Shown here: positions 7,838-15,998 of the stretch, piece by piece | Numbering within the stretch: position 1 is the stretch's first letter | Layout of the letters: each line of letters opens with the position of its first letter | DNA from: Ga0077527 sp964533495 | Lineage (GTDB): Bacteria; Pseudomonadota; Gammaproteobacteria; Burkholderiales; SG8-41 | Assembly (NCBI GenBank): GCA_964533495.1 | Contig: CAZHJU010000008.1 | Coordinates: 31,719 to 95,718 of the forward strand | DNA length: 64,000 bases | Reading direction: 5' to 3' | The notes under the pieces: model-generated | What the model saw: the letters and a program-made list of their open reading frames with translations, nothing else | Databases searched by the model: none | Told to the model about the DNA's origin: nothing | Translations under genes and position numbers: made by a program

Positions 7838-8578
7838 ATGCGACTCAAAAACAAGGTAACCATCATCACCGGTGCCGGCAGGGGCATTGGCCAGGCAACC
7901 GCCATAAAGTTTGCCCGCGAGGGCGCCAAGATCGTGGTCTGCGACCTCACGCCGGAGTGGATCGATCAGACCGTCGCCCTGTGCAAGGAAGCCGGCGCCG
8001 AAGCCATCGGCTGCGTCGCCGACGTGCGGGACCTCCAGTCGCTGCAGGCCATGGTCAAGACCACGCTGGACCAGTGGGGCCGCGTGGATTGCCTGGTCAA
8101 CAACGCCGGCATCGTCATGGATGCGCAGCTCAAGAACATGAGCGAGGAGCAGTTCGACCGCGTCCTCGACATCAACCTCAAAGGGGTCTTCAACTGCACC
8201 AAGGCGGTCGTCGACAAGATGCTCGAGCAGCAATCGGGCGTGATCCTCAACGCGTCATCGATCGTCGGGCTTTATGGCAATTTTGGCCAGACCAACTACG
8301 CCGCCAGCAAGTTCGGCGTGATCGGGATGATGAAGACCTGGGCGCGGGAACTGGGGCGCAAGGGCATCCGCGCCAATGCGATCTGTCCGGGGTTCATCGC
8401 CACCGACATCCTCAAGTCCATGCCGGACCGGGTGCTGCGCGCGCTGGAAGAAAAAGTGCCGATGGGCCGCCTCGGCAAGCCGGAGGAAATCGCCAACACC
8501 TTCGCCTTCCTGGCTTCCGACGAAGCCAGCTACATCAACGGCGCGGTCATCGAAGTCAGCGGCGGCCTGACGATCTGA
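7838..8578 (+). CDS. Short-chain dehydrogenase/reductase, FabG-like
   Basis: 246-residue classical SDR. Residues visible: nucleotide-binding TGAGRGIG (11-18), NNAG (88-91), catalytic Ser140/141, Tyr154 and Lys158 (NYAASK). An acidic residue after the second strand (VCDLTP, Asp36) is compatible with NAD preference rather than NADP; this is inference. It stands alone, away from the fatty-acid operon that carries the true fabG at 30.7 kb, so it may serve polyhydroxyalkanoate, alcohol or beta-oxidation chemistry. Confidence 0.85.
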   Translation: MRLKNKVTIITGAGRGIGQATAIKFAREGAKIVVCDLTPEWIDQTVALCKEAGAEAIGCVADVRDLQSLQAMVKTTLDQWGRVDCLVNNAGIVMDAQLKNMSEEQFDRVLDINLKGVFNCTKAVVDKMLEQQSGVILNASSIVGLYGNFGQTNYAASKFGVIGMMKTWARELGRKGIRANAICPGFIATDILKSMPDRVLRALEEKVPMGRLGKPEEIANTFAFLASDEASYINGAVIEVSGGLTI

Positions 8579-8589
8579 ACGTTCCGGAG

Positions 8590-8613
8590 CGGCGGCTGAC
8601 GGTTCAGCCGCCG
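8590..8613. terminator. Convergent hairpin between the SDR gene and mtnA
   Basis: Perfect 10-bp stem CGGCGGCTGA / TCAGCCGCCG with loop CGGT. It lies between the convergent SDR (+) and mtnA (-) genes and includes the mtnA stop codon. There is no strong T-run on either side, so termination is plausible, not certain. Confidence 0.45.
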
Positions 8614-9647
8614 AGCAGTTTCCGGATGCCTGCGGAAGAGGGCGATTGCAGGACGCCCCGTTCGGTGACCAGCGCGCTGACCAGTTCCGCCGGCGTGACA
8701 TCAAACACCGGATTGGCGATGCGGACATCCTGCGGCGCCCAGCGCAGGTCGCCGTAACCGGCGACTTCTTCCGCGCTGCGTTCCTCGATCGGGATCGCAG
8801 GCCCGTCGGGCGTGTCCGGGTCGATCGTGGACAGCGGGCAGGCCACGTAAAACGGAATGCCGTGGCGCCGCGCCAGCACGGCCATCATGTAAGTGCCGAT
8901 CTTGTTGGCGACGTCGCCATTGGCGGCGACGCGGTCCGCGCCGACGATGACTGCGTCGATGTTGCGTCGTCCCATCAGGTATCCTGCGGCGCTGTCGGCG
9001 ATCAGGGTCACCGGAATGCCGTCCTGCCGCAATTCCCAGGCCGTCAGCCGCGCGCCCTGCAGGAAAGGGCGCGTTTCGTTGGTGACGACCTCGATTTTCT
9101 TGCCGGCCTTCGCCGCCGAACGAACGATGCCCAGGGCGGTGCCGTGTCCCGCGGTGGCCAGCGCGCCGGCATTGCAGTGGGTCATCACGCAGCAGACATC
9201 GGGCAACAGGGCCGCGCCGTGCGTGCCCATTGCCCGATTGATGCGGACGTCCTCTTCGGCGATGCCCTGCGCCGCGGCCAGCAGGGCGTCGGCGCGGGCG
9301 CTGGTGTCGGCGGCACGATTGCCGGCAAGGTGCGCATGCATCCGGTCCAGGGCCCAGCGCAGGTTGACAGCGGTCGGACGGCTTGCGCCCAGCACTTCAA
9401 ACGCGCGCCGCAGGCCGGCATCGAACTGCGCCGCAGACTGGCCGCGCAGCCGCCGTGCCTCCACCGCGATTCCGTAGGCCGCGGCGCAGCCGATGGCCGG
9501 CGCCCCCCTGACCACCAGATCGCGGATGGCGCCCGCCACCGCTTCCGCGCTGCCGAAACGCGGGTATTCGCAGCGCGCGGGCAGCAGCCTCTGGTCGAGC
9601 AGTTCGAGTGAATCATCAACCCAGCGCAGGGTATGGAATGCGGGCAT
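8604..9647 (-). CDS. mtnA: S-methyl-5-thioribose-1-phosphate isomerase
   Basis: 347 residues. Converts methylthioribose-1-phosphate to methylthioribulose-1-phosphate in the salvage of methylthioadenosine. Catalytic Cys158 is in the signature MTHCNAGALATAGHGTALG, and catalytic Asp238 in VIVGADRVAANGD. RGAPAIG near residue 50 is also typical. The gene lies 35 bases downstream of a class II aldolase gene on the same strand, so the two are likely one transcript. This pairing suggests that the aldolase cleaves the isomerase product (see the findings). eIF2B-alpha-like paralogues are excluded by the intact catalytic pair. Confidence 0.93.
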   Translation of the reverse strand: MPAFHTLRWVDDSLELLDQRLLPARCEYPRFGSAEAVAGAIRDLVVRGAPAIGCAAAYGIAVEARRLRGQSAAQFDAGLRRAFEVLGASRPTAVNLRWALDRMHAHLAGNRAADTSARADALLAAAQGIAEEDVRINRAMGTHGAALLPDVCCVMTHCNAGALATAGHGTALGIVRSAAKAGKKIEVVTNETRPFLQGARLTAWELRQDGIPVTLIADSAAGYLMGRRNIDAVIVGADRVAANGDVANKIGTYMMAVLARRHGIPFYVACPLSTIDPDTPDGPAIPIEERSAEEVAGYGDLRWAPQDVRIANPVFDVTPAELVSALVTERGVLQSPSSAGIRKLLGG

Positions 9648-9682
9648 CCTGTCGGCCTCGTCTTGTTGGTTTCGCAGCGGAG

Positions 9683-10864
9683 TCAGTGCTGCATCTGCCC
9701 GCGCACCCGCAGCTCGAAGCCGCCGTACTCGAGTTCGGCGCGCGCGATGTCATGCCCGCCGGCGGCGCGATAATCGCCGTGGGTGGAGGCGCGGGCGATG
9801 ATGTCGATATCGTGCAGGTAGATTTCCGCCGCAATTCCTGCGTAATGCGCGTTGACCCCGAAAGCGCAGAGTCCGAAACGGGGATCCAGCGCAATCCGCG
9901 GCGCCGTGTCGATGCGACCTTCCGCGGCGCCGCCCAGCGTGTGCTTCAGATAAGCGCGGTAACGGGCGGCATAGGCGGCGACGTCGCCGTCGATCAGCGG
10001 CACCCGCTTGGTGAAAATCGCATGCTGCGGCGTGGGCGGCCCTTGTTGTGAAATCACGGCGAGGTCCGGCCGCTGCGCGAAGGCCAGGGTTTCGGGTGTG
10101 CAGACCACCGTCATGGCGAGCGGATGGCCGGCGACGGACGATGCCGCGGACCGCAGCCGCTCTGCCGCGGCGAGATCGGGATCCCGCGGCGCAGGCAGCG
10201 GGTCCGTGGCCGCGGCTGCCGCATGTTTCCGCAGATGGCACTCGGCCATGCCGACCAGGCGCTGCAGATTGTCGTAGGAATCGCGCGCGGTATCGCCGAA
10301 AGCGACCACGCCGTGAAAGGCGAGGATCAGGCCGATGGTGTCGGCGGTGGCTTCGCGCTCGAACACCGACTTGCAGGCGCGCGCCAGCGCGGCGCCGGAA
10401 TGACGGTAGGGCACCACCGGCGCGCAGTTGCCGAAGGCGGCGGCGCAGGCATCCATCCCCTGGGCCACGTTGGCCACCGCGAGGACGGCGTCGGCATGGG
10501 CATGCTCGACAAAGGCGCAAGGCAGCGCGGCGTGGAGCAGGGTCTCGATCGACGGCTTGAGCGCGGCGGGCATCCGCTTGCAGCCATCGATGCGGCGCAT
10601 CAGTTCGGCGTCGGACAGGCTGTCATCCGCCAGCAGCGCATGCAGCGCGGCAAGATCCATCGCAGTGAAATCTTGCTCGCGCACATCCGCGAGATTGGAT
10701 CCCGTGCCTTTGATGTGCAGCGTCCCATCCAGTTTCAGCGAGGTATTGCCGCCACCGTGCAGCACCAGCGCCGGATCGCCGCCGATCAGGCGCGACGTGT
10801 AGGCGCGCAGGGCAAGCGCGGAATCGCAGCGCTGCGCGATGGCTTCATCCCAGGCCGGTTTCAT
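9683..10864 (-). CDS. Class II aldolase/adducin-family protein, RhaD-like
   Basis: 393-residue zinc-dependent aldolase fold. The N-terminal GGGNTSLKLDG and TGSNLADV form the phosphate/substrate region, and VEHAHADAVLAVA has metal ligands His121 and His123. The protein resembles the aldolase half of the bifunctional aldolase/short-chain dehydrogenase family but lacks the dehydrogenase half. Upstream of mtnA in the same direction, it could cleave 5-methylthioribulose-1-phosphate to DHAP and methylthioacetaldehyde, as Ald2 does in the DHAP shunt, or be an unrelated sugar-phosphate aldolase. No mtnB, mtnC, mtnD or mtnK is seen in the window. Confidence 0.75.
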   Translation of the reverse strand: MKPAWDEAIAQRCDSALALRAYTSRLIGGDPALVLHGGGNTSLKLDGTLHIKGTGSNLADVREQDFTAMDLAALHALLADDSLSDAELMRRIDGCKRMPAALKPSIETLLHAALPCAFVEHAHADAVLAVANVAQGMDACAAAFGNCAPVVPYRHSGAALARACKSVFEREATADTIGLILAFHGVVAFGDTARDSYDNLQRLVGMAECHLRKHAAAAATDPLPAPRDPDLAAAERLRSAASSVAGHPLAMTVVCTPETLAFAQRPDLAVISQQGPPTPQHAIFTKRVPLIDGDVAAYAARYRAYLKHTLGGAAEGRIDTAPRIALDPRFGLCAFGVNAHYAGIAAEIYLHDIDIIARASTHGDYRAAGGHDIARAELEYGGFELRVRGQMQH

Positions 10865-10872
10865 GGGCGCTC

Positions 10873-10880
10873 ATTATAAT
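10873..10880. promoter_or_regulatory. Palindromic -10-like element between divergent genes
   Basis: ATTATAAT reads TATAAT on both strands and occupies the 20-bp gap between the divergently read aldolase (ATG at 10864) and GNAT (ATG at 10885) genes. If it is the -10 box in either direction, the transcript would start at or inside the coding start. I see no good -35 hexamer. Confidence 0.3.
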
Positions 10881-10884
10881 CAGC

Positions 10885-11322
10885 ATGATGTTCGAATCCG
10901 GGAAATTCACGGTCCGCGCGGCTTCATGGTCCGGCGACCAGGCGGCGCTGCAGTCATTGCGGCGCGCGGTGTTCGTCGTCGAGCAGCGCGTTCCGGAAGA
11001 CCTGGAGTGGGACGACGCCGATGCGCTGTCGCTGCATGCGCTGGCGCATGACGGCCATGGCCTGCCGGTAGGCACCGGCAGGCTGCTGCCGGACGGGCAT
11101 GTCGGCCGCATGGCGGTGCTGCGCGAGCGGCGGGGACAGGGCGCGGGCAGCGCGGTGCTGGAATTCCTGATCGGGCAGGCGCGGCAACGGGGCATGCGCT
11201 TGCTGCAATTGCATGCGCAGACCCACGCGATCGGGTTTTATGCGCGGCAGGGTTTTGCCGCGCAGGGCGGGGAATTCATGGAGGCGGGCATTCCCCACCG
11301 GTTGATGACGCTCAGCTGGTGA
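10885..11322 (+). CDS. GNAT-family N-acetyltransferase (ElaA-like)
   Basis: 145-residue single-domain acetyltransferase. The acetyl-CoA-binding motif A is RMAVLRERRGQGAGSAVLEF, and the C-terminal GFYARQGFAAQG is the usual GNAT motif B. Substrate unknown. ATG 10885 or 10888 are both possible. The gene is divergent from the aldolase gene and overlaps the convergent NRDE gene by 11 bases at its 3' end. Confidence 0.85.
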   Translation: MMFESGKFTVRAASWSGDQAALQSLRRAVFVVEQRVPEDLEWDDADALSLHALAHDGHGLPVGTGRLLPDGHVGRMAVLRERRGQGAGSAVLEFLIGQARQRGMRLLQLHAQTHAIGFYARQGFAAQGGEFMEAGIPHRLMTLSW

Positions 11323-12097
11323 CGCCGGCGGCACGCTCGAGCCGGAAGGCGCGGGCATCCTCGCCCTGTGGGACTCCGCCGGGGCCGTAGCGTTTTTCAT
11401 GCACGAAAACTTCGCCGGAAGCATGCACCAGCAGCAGCGTGGATGTCCGCGTGCCGTAATGGCTGCCGAGTATGAAGGGGGGCGAGAGTTCGCGTTCGCG
11501 CTGGCGGTCGATGCCGGTATCCGGCAGATGCGCGTCCTGCGCCGGCGTCCGTTCGGACAGCAGTGCGAACAGCGCGCCGCCGATCGCATCCGGATCGTCG
11601 CTGTCGCGGGTGGCCGCCAGCGCGGCCATGCCCGCGGTCACCTTGGGCCAGGGCGTGTCCAGCAGGTGATTGCTGAGGCCGTGGATGCCGGTTGTTACGG
11701 GCAGGACGCCGCGATCGCGGTTCGACTGGAAATGCAGGCCGTCAAGGTCTCCCGCGATCAGGCTGTACGGGTTGTATGCATCGCCTTCGATGTCCGCCAT
11801 GTAGGATGGGGCCGGCGCATCGCCGGCAAGGAAATTGCCGACCAGGGCGCCGCGCGAGCGGGGTGCCGCCGCGCCGGGGCGTCCCTGCCGGTAATTGGTC
11901 ACCGCGGCAAAGCGGCCGCGGGTGCTGATGCCCATCCAGGTGCCGCCCTGTTCCAGATCGCGGCCGGCATAGACCGCGGGATGATCGTCCCAGAAGGCGG
12001 CTGCCGCCGCCGGGCGGCTGAAATGCTCGTCGCGGTTCGCGGCGACCACCAGCGGGAAATGACGATGGGCGCGGAAACTGAACAGGATCAGGCACAT
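11312..12097 (-). CDS. NRDE/TANGO2-family protein
   Basis: 261 residues starting MCLILF. After Met removal, Cys2 would be the N-terminal nucleophile-like residue typical of this family, and the naming motif appears as VAANRDEHFSRP. GGTWMG and NYRQ are further family hallmarks. The biochemical role in bacteria is not settled; eukaryotic TANGO2 is linked to heme or lipid metabolism. ATG 12097 is preferred over the upstream frame start at 12130, because the Cys must follow the initiator. It belongs to a minus-strand run ygfZ, DUF4936, NRDE with short gaps (18 and 12 bases). Confidence 0.85.
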   Translation of the reverse strand: MCLILFSFRAHRHFPLVVAANRDEHFSRPAAAAAFWDDHPAVYAGRDLEQGGTWMGISTRGRFAAVTNYRQGRPGAAAPRSRGALVGNFLAGDAPAPSYMADIEGDAYNPYSLIAGDLDGLHFQSNRDRGVLPVTTGIHGLSNHLLDTPWPKVTAGMAALAATRDSDDPDAIGGALFALLSERTPAQDAHLPDTGIDRQRERELSPPFILGSHYGTRTSTLLLVHASGEVFVHEKRYGPGGVPQGEDARAFRLERAAGVTS

Positions 12098-12114
12098 GTT
12101 CTCGTCCGAAAAAT

Positions 12115-12396
12115 CTAGTCCGAAAAACATTCGGTGTGCCGGCTGCTGCCCGGCTGCAGCAGCGGCTGGATGTGCGCGGCGGCCACGGCTTCAGACAGTT
12201 CCCATTCGAACGACGCCTCATCGGCGACATTTTCATAGATTTCCATCCACAGCAGCGGTTCATTGCGTTTCTTCAGCAGGCGCCCGCGGATGCCGGTGCG
12301 CTCGTGCACGGCATCGACCAGTTTCGCGACGGCTTCGCCGCAGGCAGCGGCCTGCGAGGGTTCGACACGGTAATAGATGTAATAGGACCAGGTCAT
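12115..12396 (-). CDS. DUF4936 family protein
   Basis: 93 residues beginning MTWSYYIYYRVEP. This pattern, with the following KLVDAVHERTGIRGRLLKK and a central LLWMEIYENV, matches a small antibiotic-monooxygenase-like (ferredoxin fold) family that I know mainly from betaproteobacteria next to ygfZ. Function unknown. It starts 12 bases after the ygfZ stop, so it is probably cotranscribed. Confidence 0.7.
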   Translation of the reverse strand: MTWSYYIYYRVEPSQAAACGEAVAKLVDAVHERTGIRGRLLKKRNEPLLWMEIYENVADEASFEWELSEAVAAAHIQPLLQPGSSRHTECFSD

Positions 12397-12408
12397 GGGT
12401 ATTCGGTT

Positions 12409-13290
12409 TCAGGTGACCGCATAGGGCAGGGACAGCAGTTCCAGTTGCGGCCCCTGCAGGCTGCCCAGATGATATGGAGACGAACGGGCCTGTGCGGTCT
12501 GCAACACCGCGAGCGCTTCGTGCCCGGTCCCGGCCGGCGCGGCAGTGACGATCATTCCCGCGGCCTGGTCGCCGAGCGCGGCGCAGTACAGCTTGTCGCC
12601 TGCCGCGGCCGGAGTCGCCAGTTCTGCCCGGAACATGCGCTGCTTGAGCTTGCCGAGATAATGGGTGCGGGCGACGATTTCCTGCCCGGGATAACAGCCC
12701 TTGGTGTAGCTCAGCGCGCCGATCAGGTCGAGGTTGACCATCTGCGGCACGAATTCCTCCTGCGTGGCCTGCACGATGAACGGTATGCCGGCGGCGATGT
12801 CGAGGCGTTCCCAGGTGCCGGGAGTTGCCGCCGCAATGCCGTCGGCCCGCGGGCGCGGGAGGGTCGCCAGATAACGCTCATGCGGCAGCGCGATCGCGCG
12901 GACACCGGCGGCCGTCCCGACCGCATGCAGTGAGGTGGGTCGCAGACCGCCGAGATTTTCGATATCGGTGGCCGCATCCGCGCCGGTAATTCCGATGACG
13001 GCGTCATCGATGATTTCGGCCTTGACCTTCGCGCGCAGGATGTACATCGACAGCCTTTTGCGGATGGCCTCGACCAGCGTTGCGGGCAGCAGCATCGTGT
13101 AACCGCTGTCATCCGCCCACAGCAGGAAGGTCGCCAGCAGGCGACCCTTGGGCGTGCAATATCCGCCGTAGCTGCTGCGGCCGGTCTTCAGAGCCTGCAC
13201 GTCGCAGGTGAGCTGGCCATGCAGGAAGGATTCCGCATCGGCGCCGCTGAAACGCAGCAATGCGTATTGGGGCAGGGTTGCGGCAGTCAT
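12409..13290 (-). CDS. ygfZ: Folate-binding protein YgfZ (Fe-S cluster maintenance)
   Basis: 293 residues of the aminomethyltransferase-like fold. The diagnostic motif is TKGCYPGQEIVARTHYLGK, with the conserved Cys199 and preceding Lys197. YgfZ helps assembly or repair of certain Fe-S enzymes, such as MiaB, in a folate-dependent way. First gene of the minus-strand group ygfZ, DUF4936, NRDE. A ygfX-like gene is divergent upstream, which recalls the ygfZ/ygfY/ygfX neighbourhood of enterobacteria. Confidence 0.92.
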   Translation of the reverse strand: MTAATLPQYALLRFSGADAESFLHGQLTCDVQALKTGRSSYGGYCTPKGRLLATFLLWADDSGYTMLLPATLVEAIRKRLSMYILRAKVKAEIIDDAVIGITGADAATDIENLGGLRPTSLHAVGTAAGVRAIALPHERYLATLPRPRADGIAAATPGTWERLDIAAGIPFIVQATQEEFVPQMVNLDLIGALSYTKGCYPGQEIVARTHYLGKLKQRMFRAELATPAAAGDKLYCAALGDQAAGMIVTAAPAGTGHEALAVLQTAQARSSPYHLGSLQGPQLELLSLPYAVT

Positions 13291-13372
13291 GGGGAGGTCA
13301 CCGGTATCCGGAGCATCATTGCGAGAGGCGCATGATACCGTTTACCTCGCCGATCATTAAAAATGTAAATTA

Positions 13373-13385
13373 AAACAATAGGTTA
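13373..13385 (+). promoter_or_regulatory. IHF-like site between ygfZ and the ygfX-like gene
   Basis: AAACAATAGGTTA is one mismatch from WATCAA-N4-TTR, preceded by an AT-rich tract. It lies in the 150-bp divergent gap, a natural place for a DNA-bending protein to act on both promoters. Confidence 0.35.
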
Positions 13386-13440
13386 TGAAACTCATCGAAG
13401 CGCTTTGCATTGTTCAGGTGAATCCGCTGGAATGGCCGGC

Positions 13441-13899
13441 ATGGACAAGGCCCGCTTTCCGCCCGTCATCCTGAGGCCTGCGCTCCGGCTGGCCTTCGTT
13501 CTGGCGCTGGTTCATGCGGGCATGGGCGGGCTGCTGCTGTTCATGCCGCTGCCGCCCTGGGTGCTGGCCTTCCTGCTGGCCGGCTTGGTGGCGAGCGCCG
13601 TGTATGCCGTCTGGCGGCAGGCCCTGCGACGTGGCCCCCGTGCAATCACCAGCCTGAGCTTCCGCAACCGGGAGCAGCTGGAAATCGGCCGGCGCGACGG
13701 CAGCCGGCAAGCGGGACGCATCCTGAACAGCAGTACCGCCGGATCGCTGCTGATCGTGCTGAACATCCGTGTCGAACAGCGGCGCCGGCCGGTGCATGTG
13801 GTGGTGACGCGGGACAGTCTCGAGGATGATGGATTCCGCCGCCTGCAGGTCTGGTTGCGCTGGGGGCCGCCGCCGGACGAACGGCGGATCACGGAATGA
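13441..13899 (+). CDS. YgfX/CptA-like inner-membrane protein
   Basis: About 152 residues. Two hydrophobic segments sit near the N-terminus (LRLAFVLALVHAGMGGLLLF and PPWVLAFLLAGLVASAVYAV), then a cytoplasmic part ending VTRDSLEDDGFRRLQVWLRW. This C-terminal signature, a DSL...FR.L..WLRW pattern, matches YgfX-type proteins. In E. coli YgfX (CptA) is linked to SdhE and to division/cytoskeleton effects. No sdhE is seen here. ATG 13441 is chosen; ATG 13432 and TTG 13405 are alternatives, none with a strong ribosome site. Confidence 0.65.
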   Translation: MDKARFPPVILRPALRLAFVLALVHAGMGGLLLFMPLPPWVLAFLLAGLVASAVYAVWRQALRRGPRAITSLSFRNREQLEIGRRDGSRQAGRILNSSTAGSLLIVLNIRVEQRRRPVHVVVTRDSLEDDGFRRLQVWLRWGPPPDERRITE

Positions 13900-13938
13900 C
13901 GGTACCGGTTTTTACCGGCGGACTTTGGCGGCCGAACC

Positions 13939-15174
13939 CTATCGCCCGGATTCCTCCGGCGGTTTCACCGCGCTGAACATTTTCAGCAGCGCCAGATCGT
14001 AGACGATCTTCAACGCGCCGCAGATCACCAGCGGCCAGCCGAAAGTGCTCATCGCCAGCAGCGCGCCGGCGAGCGAAGGACTCAGGGCGCTGGCCAGGCT
14101 GCGCGGGACCGCGGTCAGGCTGGCGGCGGCGGGCCGTTCCCCCGGAGAAACGACCGCCATCACGTAGGAGCTGCGCGCGGGCACGTCCATCGACGACAGC
14201 GCGCTGCGCAGGAGCAGGAACAGCAGGGCCAGTTCCAGCGTCGGCATGAATGGCACCAGGATCAGGAACAGGTTGGCCGGCAGATGGGTGTAGACCATCG
14301 TGTTGATCAATCCGAAACGCGCGGCAACCCGGGCGGCAGCCAGATGGGAAAACGCGGTCAGCAGTCCGGTCCAGAAAAAGATGGTGCCGGCGGCCGTCAC
14401 CGAAAGCTCGAATTTCTGGAACAGCCACAGCGCCAGCAGCGACTGCACGGCAAAACCGCCGGCGAAAGCGTCGATGCTGAACAGGCCGGCGAGCGTGTAG
14501 ACGATGCGGCGCGACTTGCCCAGCGGGACCGGTTGTTCGTGTTTGCCGGATTCCAGCGCGGGCGGCAGGCGCAGGTAGAGCAGGAAGCTGGCGGCGCCGA
14601 GCAGGGCATACAGCAGGAACATGGCCTGTATCGCAGGCAGCAGCGCCGCGCCGCTGTCCGGCGCATAAAGATCGGGCAGTCCCGCGGCCTGCGCCCCGAC
14701 GGCGGCCACCAGCGCGCCGATCAGGCTGTAGCGCGCAAACAGCGCGGTGCGCGAGGTGGCCGGCGCCGCCCGGGTCAGCAGGGTCTGTTCCAGCGGGGAA
14801 AACAGGGTCACGTCATTGGCGGCGGGATTCAGCGTGCCGATGACCGCGACCACGAACAGCGGCCAGAACCCGGTCAGGGCCGGAACGGCAATGCCGGTGG
14901 CCGCCATCAGCAGGCTGGCGAGCAGCAGCAACTGGCGGGCGGAATGGCGGTGCGCGATGAAGCCGATGCCGAGTGTCATCAGGCCGGAGCCCAGCAGGGT
15001 CGCGGTCACCAGCAGCCCGATTTCCCAGGCGCCGTAACCCAGCAGGGTCAGGTAGTAGGGCAGCAGCAGGCTGACGAAACCGTCGCCGAAAGCCCGCAGC
15101 GCCCGCGCGGCAAGCAGGACGCGGGCATCGGGCAGGGTGCCCGGAGGCAGCAGGACATTGCGCATGATCGTCAT
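13939..15174 (-). CDS. MFS transporter
   Basis: About 411 residues with some 11-12 hydrophobic segments, a typical major facilitator. The N-terminal half has LLPYYLTLLGYGAWEIGLLV, and the second half begins after a charged loop (LESGKHEQPVPLGKSRR). A conserved PARSSYVMAVVSPGERPAAA lies late in the protein. The substrate is unknown. ATG 15174 gives a short cytoplasmic lead into the first membrane helix; the frame stays open to 15309, but the extra residues have no membrane-protein character. It converges with the ygfX-like gene, 39 bases apart. Confidence 0.8.
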   Translation of the reverse strand: MTIMRNVLLPPGTLPDARVLLAARALRAFGDGFVSLLLPYYLTLLGYGAWEIGLLVTATLLGSGLMTLGIGFIAHRHSARQLLLLASLLMAATGIAVPALTGFWPLFVVAVIGTLNPAANDVTLFSPLEQTLLTRAAPATSRTALFARYSLIGALVAAVGAQAAGLPDLYAPDSGAALLPAIQAMFLLYALLGAASFLLYLRLPPALESGKHEQPVPLGKSRRIVYTLAGLFSIDAFAGGFAVQSLLALWLFQKFELSVTAAGTIFFWTGLLTAFSHLAAARVAARFGLINTMVYTHLPANLFLILVPFMPTLELALLFLLLRSALSSMDVPARSSYVMAVVSPGERPAAASLTAVPRSLASALSPSLAGALLAMSTFGWPLVICGALKIVYDLALLKMFSAVKPPEESGR

Positions 15175-15281
15175 GGTGAAGGACCGGAGGTTAACAGCAG
15201 CAAACTCCGCGGCGGTAGTCTGTCCGCGCTGGGCTATACTGCGCGCTTCGTTGACCCGATGCAGCCAGACACGGAGATTCC

Positions 15282-15977
15282 ATGATCGAGCTCTACAGCT
15301 GGGCGACACCCAACGGCCACAAGATCCACATCATGCTGGAGGAAACCGGGCTGCCGTACCGGGTGCACGGCGTGAACATCCGCACCGGCGATCAGTTCAA
15401 GCCCGAATTCCTGAAAATCAGCCCGAACAACCGCATTCCCGCGATCGTCGATCCTGACGGCCCCGGCGGAAAACCGCTGTCGCTGATGGAGTCCGGCGCG
15501 ATTCTGCTGTATCTGGCCTCGAAATCCGGAAAATTCCTGCCGGAGGATCCCGGCCAGCGCTGGACCTGCATGCAATGGCTGATGTGGCAGATGGGTGGCG
15601 TCGGCCCGATGTTCGGCCAGGCCAACCACTTCCGCCGCTACGCCAAGGACAGGATTGAATACGCCATCGAGCGTTACACCAATGAGGCCAACCGCCTGAC
15701 CCATGTGCTCGACAAACAGCTGGCGCAGTCGGAGTTCGTGGCCTGCGGCGAATACACCATCGCCGACATGGCGATTTTCCCGTGGATGCGGGGCGCCGAA
15801 AGCCGCGGCATCGACCTGAACGGATATCCGCACGCCAGACGCTGGTTCGACGCCATCAATGCCCGTCCCGCGGTGCAGCGCGCGCTGCAGGTGCTGTCGA
15901 ACGAGTCGAACAGCAATCCGGTCGACGACAAGGCGCGCGAGGTCATGTTCGGCAAGACCCAGTTCCAGAAGCGCTGA
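15282..15977 (+). CDS. Glutathione S-transferase-like disulfide-bond oxidoreductase (YfcG/YghU type)
   Basis: 231 residues: thioredoxin-like N-terminal domain starting IELYSWATPNGHKIHIMLEE, then an all-helical C-terminal domain. TPNGHKI and the SPNNRIPAIVDP loop (cis-Pro) match the nu-class GSTs YfcG and YghU, which use threonine/asparagine rather than Tyr or Cys and bind two glutathiones to reduce disulfides. ESGAILLYLASK is the usual gamma-Glu binding site of GSH. Likely cytoplasmic. An MFS gene follows after 21 bases on the same strand. Confidence 0.88.
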   Translation: MIELYSWATPNGHKIHIMLEETGLPYRVHGVNIRTGDQFKPEFLKISPNNRIPAIVDPDGPGGKPLSLMESGAILLYLASKSGKFLPEDPGQRWTCMQWLMWQMGGVGPMFGQANHFRRYAKDRIEYAIERYTNEANRLTHVLDKQLAQSEFVACGEYTIADMAIFPWMRGAESRGIDLNGYPHARRWFDAINARPAVQRALQVLSNESNSNPVDDKAREVMFGKTQFQKR

Positions 15978-15998
15978 CCGGACAGGCGGGCGACCGGA

